Assembly: GCF_964340395.1 (NCBI RefSeq)
Contig: NC_135555.1
Coordinates: 11,529,931 to 11,593,930, forward strand
Direction of reading: 5' to 3'
Source: Glandiceps talaboti
Lineage: Eukaryota > Hemichordata > Enteropneusta > Spengelidae
Length of the DNA: 64,000 nucleotides
The notes below the pieces were generated by a model. That model had not been told where the DNA came from and made no database searches. It was given only the letters and a program-made list of their open reading frames with translations. How positions within the stretch are numbered: the first letter of the stretch is position 1; each line of letters begins with the position of its first letter. Both the position numbers and the translations under genes were made by a program. Positions 57,750 to 60,122 of the stretch are shown here, piece by piece.

Positions 57750-58853
57750 CATACATACATACATACATACATACATACATACATACATACATACATACAT
57801 ACATACATACATACATACATACATACATACATACATACATACATACATACATACATACATACATACATACATACATACATACATACATACATACATACAT
57901 ACATACATACATACATACATACATGCCATAGTGTAATGTTTATTATTCTGGAATCATTGGCATGATGATGATATGGATACATATTCATATGTTTTCATAT
58001 GTTATCTCATTATTTCAACATCACTGGTCACTTGTTCAAACAACATCACCTGGTTAAATAACAAAACATATCTATGATAATACAGTACGATATATGTGTA
58101 TTGTATGTATACTGACTGAGCTGATAATGATTATTGGTAACTTCAATGTCTTTACTTTCTGTCCCTTTTTCAGTCAAGGCTCCACAAATTACTCAAATTT
58201 TAAAATAAAAATGAGCTTAGTTAACTCTTAAAACTTAAAAGCAATCGGAAAGCTTGGCCCTCACACTTCCAATTAACTCTTCAAACGTAAACACCTTTGT
58301 CCATCCGTATAATGGACGACCATCCCAAAACATTTTCTAAACCTATTCATTCTATGTACCTTTACAATATTAGCCTGCATATTGGTCTCCTTGATCCAGA
58401 GACCATCAATTAAGGTAATAAATTCCAGGATTCGGGAATAGGTTGGTCAGCTTTTGCAAAATAGATATGGTTAAGTTATAGCGTTTTATTTTTAAAAACG
58501 ATCATTTGAATGTTACGTCGTTTTATTGCGAGAAACAGGTGTCAACTCGCCCCGCATGAAGTACACAGCGTCACGTCAACAACACTCTCTTCTACTTTGC
58601 ATTATACATTATACACGTGTTCTCCATTGGAGTAGGACTTACAAGCAAAACTACTCATCCAAACAATTACTTACTTTGAAACAATCTCTACGCTTTGGTT
58701 CTCTTTATCGTCATCGGCTTCTCTTTCTGTAACACTTCCGTGGTCAGAGACTCCTTTCCCATTTGCTTTCTTATTAACTTCTCCGTCTACAAATAACGTG
58801 CTCGTCAACAAAATCAAGCCGATCAGCACACCTAAGGACAGTTTTCCAGCCAT
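1186..58853 (-). CDS. SLC9A8: NHE8-type sodium/proton exchanger, 5' part of gene (4 exons)
   Basis: Gene-level entry. Exons are 58675-58853, 4475-4629, 4018-4157 and 1186-1269 (558 coding bases, 186 residues); the gene continues past the left edge. NHE8 exchanges Na+ (or K+) for H+ at Golgi/endosomal or apical membranes (family knowledge). Seen here: a hydrophobic signal-like N-terminus, an N-glycosylation-rich hydrophilic stretch (NSSSNVS, LNTTT), a first membrane segment beginning SGLTIFFILIVV, the NHE8-like HYLPESVAEVALGAFIG, then FFLVLLPPIIFESGYSLHK, the strongly conserved NHE ion-path region. Splice phases agree between all four exons (2, 1, 0). Assigning the 58.8-kb exon to this gene implies a ~54-kb intron with another same-strand gene nested in it. 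That link rests on phase match and protein logic only; the other three exons are secure. An alternative is that 58675-58853 starts a different secreted or membrane protein. Confidence 0.62.
2720..2802. repeat. (CAGA)n / (CAGC)n simple repeat
   Basis: Imperfect tetranucleotide tract, mostly GACA/CAGA, drifting to CAGC at its right end, inside an NHE8 intron. Confidence 0.9.
3250..3376. repeat. T-rich (TTTTA)n tract ending in G-run
   Basis: A TTGTT/TTTGT-rich stretch passes into TTTTA repeats, then a long T-run followed by a G-run. The same T-run-then-G-run arrangement recurs near 54425-54465, and a TTTA tract ending in a G-run near 59430-59508. Confidence 0.8.
4018..4157 (-). CDS. SLC9A8: NHE8 exon (MCILLVH...NWQ)
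   Basis: 140 bases, entered in phase 1 and left in phase 0. The acceptor ATGTTACAG precedes CTATGTG and the donor CAG|GTAAGT closes it. It encodes the rest of the first membrane helix (MCILLVHMII), then KWKFHYLPESVAEVALGAFI with a second hydrophobic segment, ending KIENLANWQ. The LPESVA...LG block is the recognisable NHE8 signature. Confidence 0.9.
4475..4629 (-). CDS. SLC9A8: NHE8 exon (LPNSSS...FILIVV)
   Basis: 155 bases, entered in phase 2 and left in phase 1. Acceptor TATTACAG, donor GTAG|GTAAGTT. It encodes an extracytoplasmic or lumenal stretch with NSSS, NVST and NTTT glycosylation sites, an acidic EEPEEE run, and the first half of a membrane helix (SGLTIFFILIVV). The SGxTIFF motif just before the first core helix is characteristic of NHE8. 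Confidence 0.88.
5083..5440. repeat. ~185-bp diverged tandem duplication
   Basis: Two units start GGAACTTTCAATGCTACC (5083) and GGAACTTGCAATACTACC (about 5267). They share the order accepter-like text, ACTGCCCCAACCC, GCACCCC, a run of C, ATTAGTATGAATT-like text and TTCAATAAATGCT. The beginning of a third unit is faint near 5437. The units have diverged substantially. Confidence 0.75.
6580..6885. repeat. Probable dispersed repeat
   Basis: A compositionally distinct segment containing a TTCTTTCTTCTTCTGCCATT run, CAAGCTAGAACTAGAAAACG, and CTTTCAAACTTGGTAGGCTT followed by GGGGACC. It has the look of a common marine-invertebrate interspersed repeat. I recognise the style only; no ends or target duplication are visible. 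Confidence 0.35.
7664..7790. repeat. Duplicated left flank L1 of a (CA)n tract, copy 1
   Basis: Essentially identical to 57277-57400: both read from AATTTAATTGATCACTTTCT to TTCATCAAACACACACGCAC and run straight into (CA)n. The other two (CA)n tracts (25.1 and 56.8 kb) have a different left flank. Confidence 0.92.
7791..7862. repeat. (CA)n microsatellite 1 (L1-CA-R1)
   Basis: Dinucleotide tract of about 70 bases joining left flank L1 to right flank R1. Confidence 0.97.
7863..8479. repeat. Right flank R1, copy 1
   Basis: Near-identical to 25155-25776. Both start with TGTGTTTTAT and AAATGAGGCCTTCAGTACGG and end near AACACGATTGTAGTCAT. It includes a line like the satellite sub-repeat (GTGTGTACTTTTAAGTGGG, then GGGCCATTTACATACTCATG), so R1 itself seems to be an old, diverged satellite unit that opens the array. 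Confidence 0.9.
8480..21305. repeat. Satellite array 1, units of ~1.62 kb and ~1.05 kb
   Basis: Using the landmark AATTAAATGGTACATTTCC, unit boundaries fall near 8635, 10254, 11875, 13497, 15117, 16738, 17771, 18846 and 20520. That gives five long units (about 1620 bp), two short units (about 1033 and 1075 bp) and one further long unit (about 1675 bp). Short units lack about 600 bp: CAGCAACCA is joined directly to AAAAAATGAATTAAATGG. Units carry a poly-C run of variable length, a GTGTGATAGGTGAACAAAC block, and a patch of 60-75 bp sub-repeats with the core GCCATTTACACACTC. Some units differ by very few changes, others by small indels (a 14-bp loss near 17330; an added CATTGAAAGTTGGCC segment in later units). 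Small open frames recur in every unit only because the units are near-identical; I see no gene. Confidence 0.95.
21306..21985. repeat. Diverged satellite unit at the edge of array 1
   Basis: Matches 32839-33502 closely (CACAATTATGAAAAAGAAAA, AAAGTAGGATCATTTACAAA, then GTGGTAAATTTCCATGGCAATG). It aligns weakly with the ordinary unit: GGTAAATTTCCATGGCAATGCC corresponds to GGTACATTTCCAAGG...ATGCC. It is an old unit at the array border. Confidence 0.75.
21986..22202 (-). pseudogene. Broken copy of the terminal exon of the SET/recombinase gene
   Basis: Homologous to 36266-36504. Reading minus from 22202 it encodes GTKSKVVRRKLPWTKAEEEA and then DRHFMSHIQKRKAV...LCNRDWK. The intact exon has TGGAAATTAATA here; this copy has TGGAAATAAATA, so a TAA (22030-22032) cuts off the last ~25 residues of the Myb-like domain. 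The intron sequence before it, including the TTTGCACATGTAG acceptor, is copied too, so this is a DNA-level segmental duplicate and not a retrocopy. None of the other ten exons is seen nearby. Confidence 0.85.
22203..22770. repeat. Copied intron sequence next to the broken exon
   Basis: 22250-22345 matches 36780-36855 (ATGTTGCATCCAAACACTAT, CCCACAACTGCTTGAAAGAA). 22665-22770 matches about 36880-37030 (CTGCAATGCAAGT, CTCATGCATTGTCAGTTTT). Between them lies about 320 bp found only here. The intact locus in turn has about 240 bp (36548-36785) not found here. Confidence 0.7.
22780..22925. repeat. G-run repeat with 'TGTTTTTAAAATT' units
   Basis: Two or three degenerate units of a G-run followed by TATTCTGTTTTTAAAATT or TCACCCTGTTTTTAAAATT. 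Low-complexity and non-coding. Related in style to the C-run repeat near 63430-63520. Confidence 0.6.
23440..24230. repeat. Three diverged ~230-bp units
   Basis: Recurring order: AAGC(T/A)TGGA, then TTGAAAGGGT(T/C)TGAATAG, CTAAAATTG-like text, CTCCAGG, GGGAGACCCC, GGACCCC. Units lie near 23465-23590, 23875-23985 and 24110-24215. No ends or coding content recognised. Confidence 0.55.
24243..25077. repeat. Left flank L2 of a (CA)n tract, copy 1
   Basis: About 830 bp closely matching 55960-56787, from GTCTATATTTTCATTCATTT to GGATTGACATTTGATAAAAC, with small indels. It contains the palindrome GCGCATGCGC at 24792-24801 (also 56502-56511) followed by GGTGGCGCTATGTGCC. The CpG content is unlike the surrounding intron and it may be an old duplicated promoter or first-exon region. 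Confidence 0.9.
25078..25154. repeat. (CA)n microsatellite 2 (L2-CA-R1)
   Basis: Uninterrupted CA tract of about 76 bases joining left flank L2 to right flank R1. Long open frames across it (alternating Cys/Val or Thr/His) are artefacts of the repeat. Confidence 0.97.
25155..25776. repeat. Right flank R1, copy 2
   Basis: Near-identical to 7863-8479, with scattered substitutions. It opens the path into the second satellite array. Confidence 0.92.
25777..26064. repeat. Rearranged satellite piece before array 2
   Basis: Starts with unique text containing two GACACCAGACACAGATATTA-like repeats. It then matches the internal unit segment CACTGATCATATATTTTTA to CCAACAGTTAGAAC, and jumps to the AAAAAATGAATTAAATGG landmark: a second, different internal deletion of the unit. 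Confidence 0.65.
26065..32838. repeat. Satellite array 2, mostly short units
   Basis: Landmark AATTAAATGGTACATTTCC recurs near 26070, 27745, 28815, 29897, 30978 and 32057. The first unit is long (about 1.67 kb, including the segment 27130-27735). The following four are short (about 1.07-1.08 kb) with the same 0.6-kb deletion as in array 1, and the last fades into diverged sequence. The 29-kb and 30-kb units are almost identical. The poly-C run varies in length between units. Confidence 0.95.
32839..33502. repeat. Diverged satellite unit at the edge of array 2
   Basis: Close match to 21306-21985 at the matching edge of array 1. The pairing ends at ACTATACCACACCTG. Beyond this the first locus continues with sequence matching 36278 onward, so the two loci differ by a ~2.77-kb segment (33503-36277). 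Confidence 0.75.
33503..33965. repeat. Diverged unit with a 102-118-bp piece in three tandem copies
   Basis: CAGCTTCTTAACAAACTCTG with TTCCAAAGTTAACACC and CAACTACCAG recurs from 33650, 33752 and 33870. Each copy aligns weakly with the satellite segment ACTTAATAACAAATTCTGCT ... CTAGCTACTACCTG, and 33503-33640 resembles the unit segment just before it. This is a local triplication of part of an ancient unit. Confidence 0.7.
33966..34536. other. Intergenic/intronic, nothing recognised
   Basis: AT-rich sequence between the satellite edge and the foldback element. I see no exon or recognised repeat. Confidence 0.4.
34537..34946. mobile_element. Foldback/MITE-like element
   Basis: Its left half is an imperfect palindrome: ATTGCCTGGCCATGTGGGCT ... 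GTGAGTTACCAGAATCACAT on one arm, and ATGTAATTCTGGTAACTCAC ... GCTATAGCCC ... GGCAATATGTG on the other, around a short GAGGCCGAAGCC centre. The word GGTATATTATAA occurs inverted near 34729-34741 and direct at the right end (34935-34946). A 71-bp copy holding only the two outer ends is found at 52634-52704, which supports these end points. No coding capacity. Confidence 0.75.
34960..35257. repeat. Possible solo, diverged unit of the ~150-bp tandem element
   Basis: ACAAACAAAATGGCCACCGA followed by GCAGCCATATTAGAACATGT resembles the core ACAAAATGGCTGCCAGGCAG...CCATATTGG of the tandem element near 52 kb. The rest is diverged. Confidence 0.35.
35258..35985 (+). mobile_element. Penelope-like element remnant (GIY-YIG) with inverted arms
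   Basis: Arms of about 160-180 bp (35258-35440 and 35826-35985) are inverted copies of each other at roughly three-quarters identity, sharing AGCAGACTGAA...AATTGACAT and GAAACA(T/C)CACCACTC. Between them, plus-strand codons near 35530-35715 read GPTYRIKCGGG, then a stop, then IGEMERSLKVRFLEHVQIAK. This matches the C-x-C...YIGETGRSL..R..EH pattern of the GIY-YIG endonuclease of Penelope-like elements (family knowledge), with a stop where the Tyr/Val before IGE should be. Penelope-like copies often have direct or inverted terminal repeats. Dead and short. Confidence 0.65.
36266..36504 (-). CDS. Exon 11: Myb/SANT-like C-terminus and stop
   Basis: 239 bases. The acceptor TTGTACATGTAG precedes TTGGGACAAAG, entered in phase 1. 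It encodes GTKSKVVGRRVPWTRAEEEA, then DRHF...KRKAV..TEAEKC, then CNRDWKLIKWHVQTRA and ends KKGTKQQM. The spacing W..AEEEA..RHF ... RDWK.IKWHV fits a single Myb/SANT-like helix bundle found at the C-terminus of metazoan recombinase-like proteins of this type (my recollection). The copy at 22.0-22.2 kb is broken by a stop. Confidence 0.85.
36266..50342 (-). CDS. SET-methyltransferase/zinc-finger/tyrosine-recombinase/Myb-like fusion protein (11 exons, 2015 aa)
   Basis: Gene-level entry for eleven exons with consistent GT-AG junctions and phases, 6,048 coding bases including the stop. Order by residue: basic N-terminus (1-35); KMT5A-like SET domain (about 36-153) with GHGVFAT, EYRGKLI, CVDA, RFINDDYHNPNC and GGEITYNYD; short CRKC segment (154-168); S/Q/N/T-rich repeats (169-1110) ending in the nuclear-localisation-like KKRHRSE; acidic repeats (1118-1158); two zinc fingers (about 1299-1317 and 1381-1400); recombinase core-binding-like helices and catalytic domain (about 1420-1850) with R1659, K1710, R1780, H1806 and Y1815; acidic repeats (1856-1896); basic linker; Myb/SANT-like C-terminus (about 1948-2000). 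Probably nuclear. I recall similar SET-plus-recombinase predicted proteins from fish and marine invertebrates, but could not check. Whether it cuts DNA or methylates histone is not shown. No expression evidence; 5' UTR uncertain. Confidence 0.85.
37249..37368 (-). CDS. Exon 10: basic linker
   Basis: 120 bases, phase 1 to phase 1. Acceptor TTTTTTCATTAG, donor ACAG|GTAAGTG. It encodes SSEGIQRISIHNQTSQPEIR and CGPKKGSSTGPKNRSTT, a Ser/Lys/Gly-rich linker with no recognised domain. Confidence 0.75.
37977..38099 (-). CDS. Exon 9: acidic exon with a 13-residue duplication
   Basis: 123 bases, phase 1 to phase 1. Acceptor TGCTCCAACAG, donor CCAG|GTAAGT. It encodes EVTGLLSDEEDSCDS followed by two identical copies of DCDDSKKEVDPNP, a perfect 39-nt in-frame tandem duplication. 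Confidence 0.8.
38197..38905. mobile_element. Non-autonomous terminal-inverted-repeat element in intron 8
   Basis: About 85-100-bp inverted ends. The left reads ATCTACCACAGGCAACTGAC...TACAAAGTATTTCAACTGTA...TTCAGTGATTGTA. The right reads TACAATCACTGAA...TACAGTTGAAATACTTCGTA...GTCAGTTGCCTGTGGTAGAT. A pyrimidine/purine-rich run (CCCCCTC / GAGGGGG) flanks both ends. The ~500-bp interior is CpG-richer than the flanks (ACGCG, GCGAAGCGACCG) and encodes no recognisable transposase. Confidence 0.8.
39029..39887 (-). CDS. Exon 8: tyrosine-recombinase catalytic domain
   Basis: 859 bases, phase 0 to phase 1. Acceptor ATATTTTACAG, donor GAAG|GTTAGT. The recombinase signature is clear: FNRRRSGE (Arg I, followed by x-x-Glu), TRGKKGGKVPILLS (Lys on the beta hairpin), STRMRKHVAT (box II: Arg kept, the first His of H-x-x-R replaced by Thr), and YMGHDIRVHSNFYR (His and nucleophile-position Tyr nine residues apart, as in XerD-type enzymes). 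It ends YRGRSLEEIDIIPEG. The set R-K-R-H-Y is intact, so the fold and perhaps the activity may be retained. Related families are Cryptons and other eukaryotic tyrosine recombinases. Confidence 0.88.
39888..40507. other. Intron 7 with possible dispersed-repeat segment
   Basis: 620 bp. 39945-40350 contains GATGTGCCACCCAGATGGGC and other text unlike normal intron, which looks like an old dispersed repeat. No exon seen. Confidence 0.35.
40508..41740 (-). CDS. Exon 7: acidic repeats, two zinc fingers, recombinase core-binding region
   Basis: 1,233 bases, phase 0 both ends. Acceptor TTATTTTGCATAG, donor AAG|GTTTGTA. Order: Ser/Asp/Glu-rich start; a ~30-residue motif present twice (LSVELNTSECQNSD...QPMDKP and SSEELNVTEGQNND...QPVDKK); finger 1 CYYCDKEQTHIARHLKLMH (C2H2, H-x4-H); finger 2 CVHCGGMFFKDTLWRHVQTC (CCHC); then a helical region (FWKVLSDMKKDEVTSAIMAD, YIKQRLRECGRLVV) that runs into exon 8 and probably forms the recombinase core-binding domain. 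Confidence 0.87.
41741..42605. other. Intron 6
   Basis: 865 bp of AT-rich sequence between exons 6 and 7. No repeat or exon recognised. Confidence 0.5.
42606..42728 (-). CDS. Exon 6: acidic 9-residue repeats
   Basis: 123 bases, phase 0 both ends. The acceptor lies in a T-run ending TTTAAAG and the donor is CAG|GTAAGT. It encodes PKVFDVDTAL, then DSSDEDVVM, DSSNEDVVM, DSCNED (a 27-nt unit repeated), then SENQSDQ. A second possible acceptor (CCAAAG|GTATTC) would only remove two residues and keep the frame. Confidence 0.8.
43010..45856 (-). CDS. Exon 5: giant S/Q/N/T-rich repeat exon
   Basis: 2,847 bases (949 codons), phase 0 both ends, no stop. Acceptor TTATCTCAACAG, donor GAG|GTATGTATG. It consists of degenerate ~13-residue units of the type SSQQNLNTVPTTM (39 nt), about 70 of them by eye. 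Superimposed is a 1,005-bp (335-codon) near-identical in-frame tandem duplication: for example MSYQQIMNTAETVMPSQQ occurs twice. It ends in a basic stretch with KRSLTF and KKRHRSE, a likely nuclear-localisation signal. Low-complexity Q/N/S/T composition resembles disordered, prion-like linkers. Open frames on the opposite strand (SNSVEMTWLLEQC repeats) are shadows of this repeat. Confidence 0.85.
45857..46422. other. Intron 4
   Basis: 566 bp of AT-rich sequence between exons 4 and 5, including a short TAATAA-rich run near 46110-46140. No other feature seen. Confidence 0.5.
46423..46467 (-). CDS. Exon 4: 15-residue exon
   Basis: 45 bases, phase 0 both ends. Acceptor CTTTTTTCAG, donor CAG|GTTAGT. 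It encodes ASYHCRKCNPFEGDQ. The CRKC pair directly after the SET domain could be a remnant of a metal-binding post-SET-like segment, but two cysteines alone do not prove this. A nearer GT (GAAG|GTGATC) would break the frame to exon 5. Confidence 0.7.
46468..47123. other. Intron 3
   Basis: 656 bp of AT-rich sequence. Nothing recognised. Confidence 0.5.
47124..47316 (-). CDS. Exon 3: C-terminal half of the SET domain
   Basis: 193 bases, phase 2 to phase 0. Acceptor ATAATTTGCAG, donor CAG|GTAAGAG. It encodes (C)VDASEDDGSLGRFINDDYHN, then PNC, ICFFALRNIEKGGEITYNYD and LYWREQ. This aligns with the KMT5A (SETD8/PR-Set7) C-terminal SET motifs: CVDA, GRLIN, and the catalytic-Tyr motif (E.L.YDYG in KMT5A, EITYNYD here). 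The usual N-H-S after (L/F)I is N-D-D here. Confidence 0.88.
47317..49493. other. Intron 2
   Basis: 2.2 kb between the two SET exons. It holds the hairpin-ended tandem-repeat element at 47564-48180. The rest (48181-49493) is AT-rich with no recognised feature. Confidence 0.5.
47564..48180 (+). mobile_element. Hairpin-ended element with ~150-bp tandem core, copy 1
   Basis: Begins with the hairpin AGTCCCC...GGGGACT (47564-47596), then TTGGGTTCCGTTTGTGTGTG (a degenerate short tandem), then four core units starting TTCTCAGACATG near 47647, 47806, 47935 and 48089. Units share CAAACT, GCATACATATGCACATCAAT, GTGATACA.TCCAATATGGC and GGCCATTTTG. The same family in the opposite orientation ends at 53051. 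Hairpin, microsatellite and tandem core are reminiscent of Helentron-associated/pearl-type non-autonomous elements of bivalves and insects, by layout only. Confidence 0.6.
49494..49653 (-). CDS. Exon 2: N-terminal half of the SET domain
   Basis: 160 bases, phase 1 to phase 2. Acceptor TTTTTTTCTAG, donor TTGTG|GTAAGTG. It encodes (G)HGVFATEPISRGDFVLEYRG, then KLITSFEADHLVSEFH, then YYMFHLRHNEKSL. GxGVFAT and EYxGxxI are the standard N-terminal SET motifs that build the S-adenosylmethionine pocket. Confidence 0.88.
49654..50236. other. Intron 1
   Basis: 583 bp of AT-rich sequence between coding exons 1 and 2, with a triple AAGTATGA run near 50009. No other feature. Confidence 0.5.
50237..50342 (-). 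CDS. Exon 1 (first coding): basic N-terminus
   Basis: 106 bases from ATG (50342-50340), ending in phase 1 at AAAG|GTGAGG. It encodes MSRSRRVSRQPEYKRYIREK, then KDKPHVAKQFICDYK. The ATG has A at -3. The frame is open upstream to 50477, but a TTTTGTCTATAG acceptor lies 13 bases before the ATG, so the upstream part is probably intron. Basic residues just before a SET domain are typical of KMT5A-like proteins. Confidence 0.75.
50343..51790. other. Upstream intron/5' region with simple repeats
   Basis: AT-rich sequence with an (ACAT)n tract at 51104-51151 and a (CA)n tract at 51541-51572. GCAGATGGTCTCTCTT-like text recurs loosely near 50988, 51240, 51330 and 51410, suggesting old tandem structure. 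No exon seen. Confidence 0.45.
51104..51151. repeat. (ACAT)n microsatellite
   Basis: About twelve ACAT repeats, the same motif as the long tracts at 57.0 and 57.7 kb. Confidence 0.95.
51795..53051 (-). mobile_element. Hairpin-ended element with ~150-bp tandem core, copy 2
   Basis: Six to seven core units with TTCAAGCATGTCTGAGTTATG near 51807, 51953, 52112, 52261, 52411, 52564 and 52786. Each holds ACAAAATGGCTGCCAGGCAG and ATGCACATGTATGTCATAGA. The right end is GCGGGCGGACGGACGGATGG (a GGAC/GGAT microsatellite), then AACCCAACCCATAAGTCCCC and the hairpin AGTCCCCGTC/GACGGGGACT (53020-53051, 12-base loop). The minus strand of this copy matches copy 1 at 47.6 kb. One unit is interrupted at 52634-52704 by another element. 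Confidence 0.7.
52634..52704. mobile_element. 71-bp deletion derivative of the 34.5-kb foldback element
   Basis: Inserted in one satellite unit between GGCAGCCATATT and GGATTGTATCATGAC, which are contiguous in sister units. The left ~33 bp match the left end of the element at 34537 (GAACACATATTGCCTGGCCA) and the right ~35 bp match its right end (CATGGCACAGCATTATCACT, then AGGTATATTATAA). The ~340-bp interior is missing. Confidence 0.85.
53235..53301. repeat. Perfect 33-bp inverted repeat with 1-nt spacer
   Basis: Arms start ACTTGATGGGCTTGTC and end GACAAGCCCATCAAGT, 33 bp each, no mismatch, around one G at 53268. Pairing stops at the next base on each side. Confidence 0.95.
53302..55500. other. 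Upstream non-coding region
   Basis: AT-rich, without a supportable exon. It includes a long T-run followed by a G-run (54425-54465). From about 54950 onward CpG words become more frequent (ACACGATCACGTCATCG, GTGGCCGGACGAACGC), which would suit a promoter region. Confidence 0.4.
55501..55570 (-). promoter_or_regulatory. Possible 5' exon/promoter region of the SET/recombinase gene
   Basis: On the minus strand, GAGCTCAGCATTCAAAATGG is followed by a short open stretch and CACGGAAAG|GTAAAA, a plausible donor. The frame would not join in phase to the first coding exon, so this could only be a 5' UTR exon with a short upstream reading frame. Suggestive only. Confidence 0.22.
55960..56787. repeat. 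Left flank L2, copy 2
   Basis: Close copy of 24243-25077, including the GCGCATGCGC palindrome (56502-56511) and the GGTGGCGCTATGTGCC that follows. Confidence 0.9.
56788..56806. repeat. (CA)n microsatellite 3 (L2-CA-R2)
   Basis: Short CA tract joining left flank L2 to right flank R2. Confidence 0.95.
56807..57240. repeat. Right flank R2, copy 1, with (CATA)n
   Basis: GTCATTGTATATGCACACAC, then TGTGTGTCATTGTATACAGT, then GCATTGCTTACATGCACCCC, a second CA run, and a CATA tract (about 57025-57221) ending TGCCATAGTGTAATG. Repeated almost exactly at 57479-57943. The long Tyr/Ile/His/Thr or Met/Tyr/Val/Cys open frames here are repeat artefacts. Confidence 0.93.
57241..57276. repeat. Junction between R2 copy 1 and L1 copy 2
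   Basis: Repeats the words TACATGCCATAGTGTAAT once more before a TTATTATTA run and the start of L1. Confidence 0.6.
57277..57400. repeat. Left flank L1, copy 2
   Basis: Essentially identical to 7664-7790, about 50 kb away. Confidence 0.92.
57401..57478. repeat. (CA)n microsatellite 4 (L1-CA-R2)
   Basis: CA tract joining left flank L1 to right flank R2, the fourth combination. Confidence 0.96.
57479..57943. repeat. Right flank R2, copy 2, with (CATA)n
   Basis: Copy of 56807-57240 with a longer CATA tract (about 57696-57924). Leads into TTCTGGAATCATTGG and unique sequence. Confidence 0.93.
57944..58674. other. Intron sequence next to the signal-peptide exon
   Basis: AT-rich, no repeat or exon recognised. 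Confidence 0.45.
58675..58853 (-). CDS. SLC9A8: Signal-peptide exon, probable first exon of NHE8
   Basis: 179 bases from ATG (58853), ending in phase 2 at TCAAA|GTAAGT. It encodes MAGKLSLGVLIGLILLTSTL, FVDGEVNKK and then an acidic hydrophilic stretch to SVEIVS. The first ~22 residues are a typical signal peptide. The phase-2 end fits the phase-2 start of the NHE8 exon at 4629, giving ...VEIVSKLPNSSSNVS. No other exon on this strand fits better in the window. The link spans ~54 kb and is inferred. Confidence 0.7.
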
Positions 58854-59420
58854 GTCTTTAACAGTACAGCAAAAGTGAATGTCAGAAAATGTATGTTTAT
58901 GACGAGGTCCACGTTACGCCTGTTTCGTTCGTCGCCATCTTGATCCTCTTCGGTCTGTTTATCTGTATTTGAGGGCGCTGTTGTTCACTTGGATTCAAAG
59001 TCGTCGTCGGCGTCATCATCACGCGCAGCAATGATGTAGCGATGATGATGCCCCGCTATCTACAAACAGACTGTATTTTGGCAAATTTTGGGCCATGAAC
59101 AAAATATGTACATACGATAATATACAGTATTAATTATTGGAAGGTTTGAGGTGGAAAGAGTCTGTTTAAACTTTATTTTGTCGATGTCTGTTTTTCATGG
59201 GTGTTTTAAGTTGTTTGTGTTTACCATGCTGTAGCTTAATTCAATCGTATAAATGGTTGATATGGTCAAATGTAGTTTCTTTGTAAACATTCACACAAAC
59301 AGTATACTTCTCGTGCTGTCAAATAAGATACCATCACTAAAAGTGTACGTTTGATTAAGAAACTATGAAATAAATGCATGCCCCTTTCCACCGAGATAAT
59401 CAAATAACTAAGGTGGGCAC
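58854..59420 (-). promoter_or_regulatory. Probable 5' UTR/promoter region upstream of the signal-peptide exon
   Basis: 58890-59060 is CpG-richer than its surroundings (TTCGTTCGTCGCCATCTTGA, GTCGTCGTCGGCGTCATCAT). Its reverse complement holds CAAGATGGCGACGAACG, a YY1-like AAGATGGCG box common near metazoan start sites. No TATA box seen. Confidence 0.4.
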
Positions 59421-59427
59421 CTTTTTT

Positions 59428-59508
59428 TATTTTATTTTTTATTTATTTATTTATTTTTTATTTTATTTTATTTATTTATTTATTTATTTATTTTTTGGGG
59501 GGAGGGGG
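59428..59508. repeat. (TTTA)n tract followed by G-run
   Basis: TTTATTTA repeats ending in TTTTTTGGGGGGAGGGGG. Low complexity. Confidence 0.9.
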
Positions 59509-59713
59509 CTTGGATAAAGGCGTTATGATTTGATAATCTACACCATTGACTCTTCCTTTTTCGTTAAGGAAGAAACCGAGGAGGGGAGGGGGCTCTACAG
59601 AACTTTTCAAGAGAATGCCCCAGGCCCCTCTGGAAATAATGAGTTGACGCTCTCTAAAATGTATTACTGACACGGACGTTTCCGATGGGTGTAGAAATGA
59701 TACTTTAAACACA

Positions 59714-59764
59714 TGGAACTCAGGCTCAGTTAGTTTTATTTACGAAAACAAACAAACAGCAACA

Positions 59765-59863
<99 letters not shown>

Positions 59864-60122
59864 ATACTGACAAACATCAACAATACAGTAATCACAAATC
59901 AGTATCAACAATAATGGAATGTTTCGCAGTATCAAGAATTAGTGAGTGTATGTTTTGCTATATGTAAAATATTCACAATTCCTAATACCCCCAGGAGTTG
60001 ACTAATTCTTGATACTGCAAAACCTTCATTATTGTTGATACTGATTTGTGATTACTTTATTGTTGATGTTTGTCAGTATTTACTTATTTATTTATCTAAA
60101 TCTAACTAAGCCTGAGTTCCCT
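59714..60122. mobile_element. Foldback element with an expanded (AAAT)n arm
   Basis: Left arm 59714-59944, right arm about 60001-60120. Outer ends GGAACTCAGGCTCAGTTAG and CTAACTAAGCCTGAGTTCC pair. Inner parts ACTGACAAACATCAACAATA...AGTATCAAGAATTAGT and ACTAATTCTTGATACT...TTGTTGATGTTTGTCAGT pair. The left arm holds about 100 bases of AAAT repeats (59765-59866), where the right arm has only about three TTTA units. Loop about 56 bp. No coding capacity. Confidence 0.85.

Noticed and set aside
56548-57929. Long open frames of alternating Met/Tyr/Val/Cys or Thr/Tyr/Ile/His
   Set aside because: Pure translations of (CATA)n and (CA)n microsatellites, open in several frames and on both strands.
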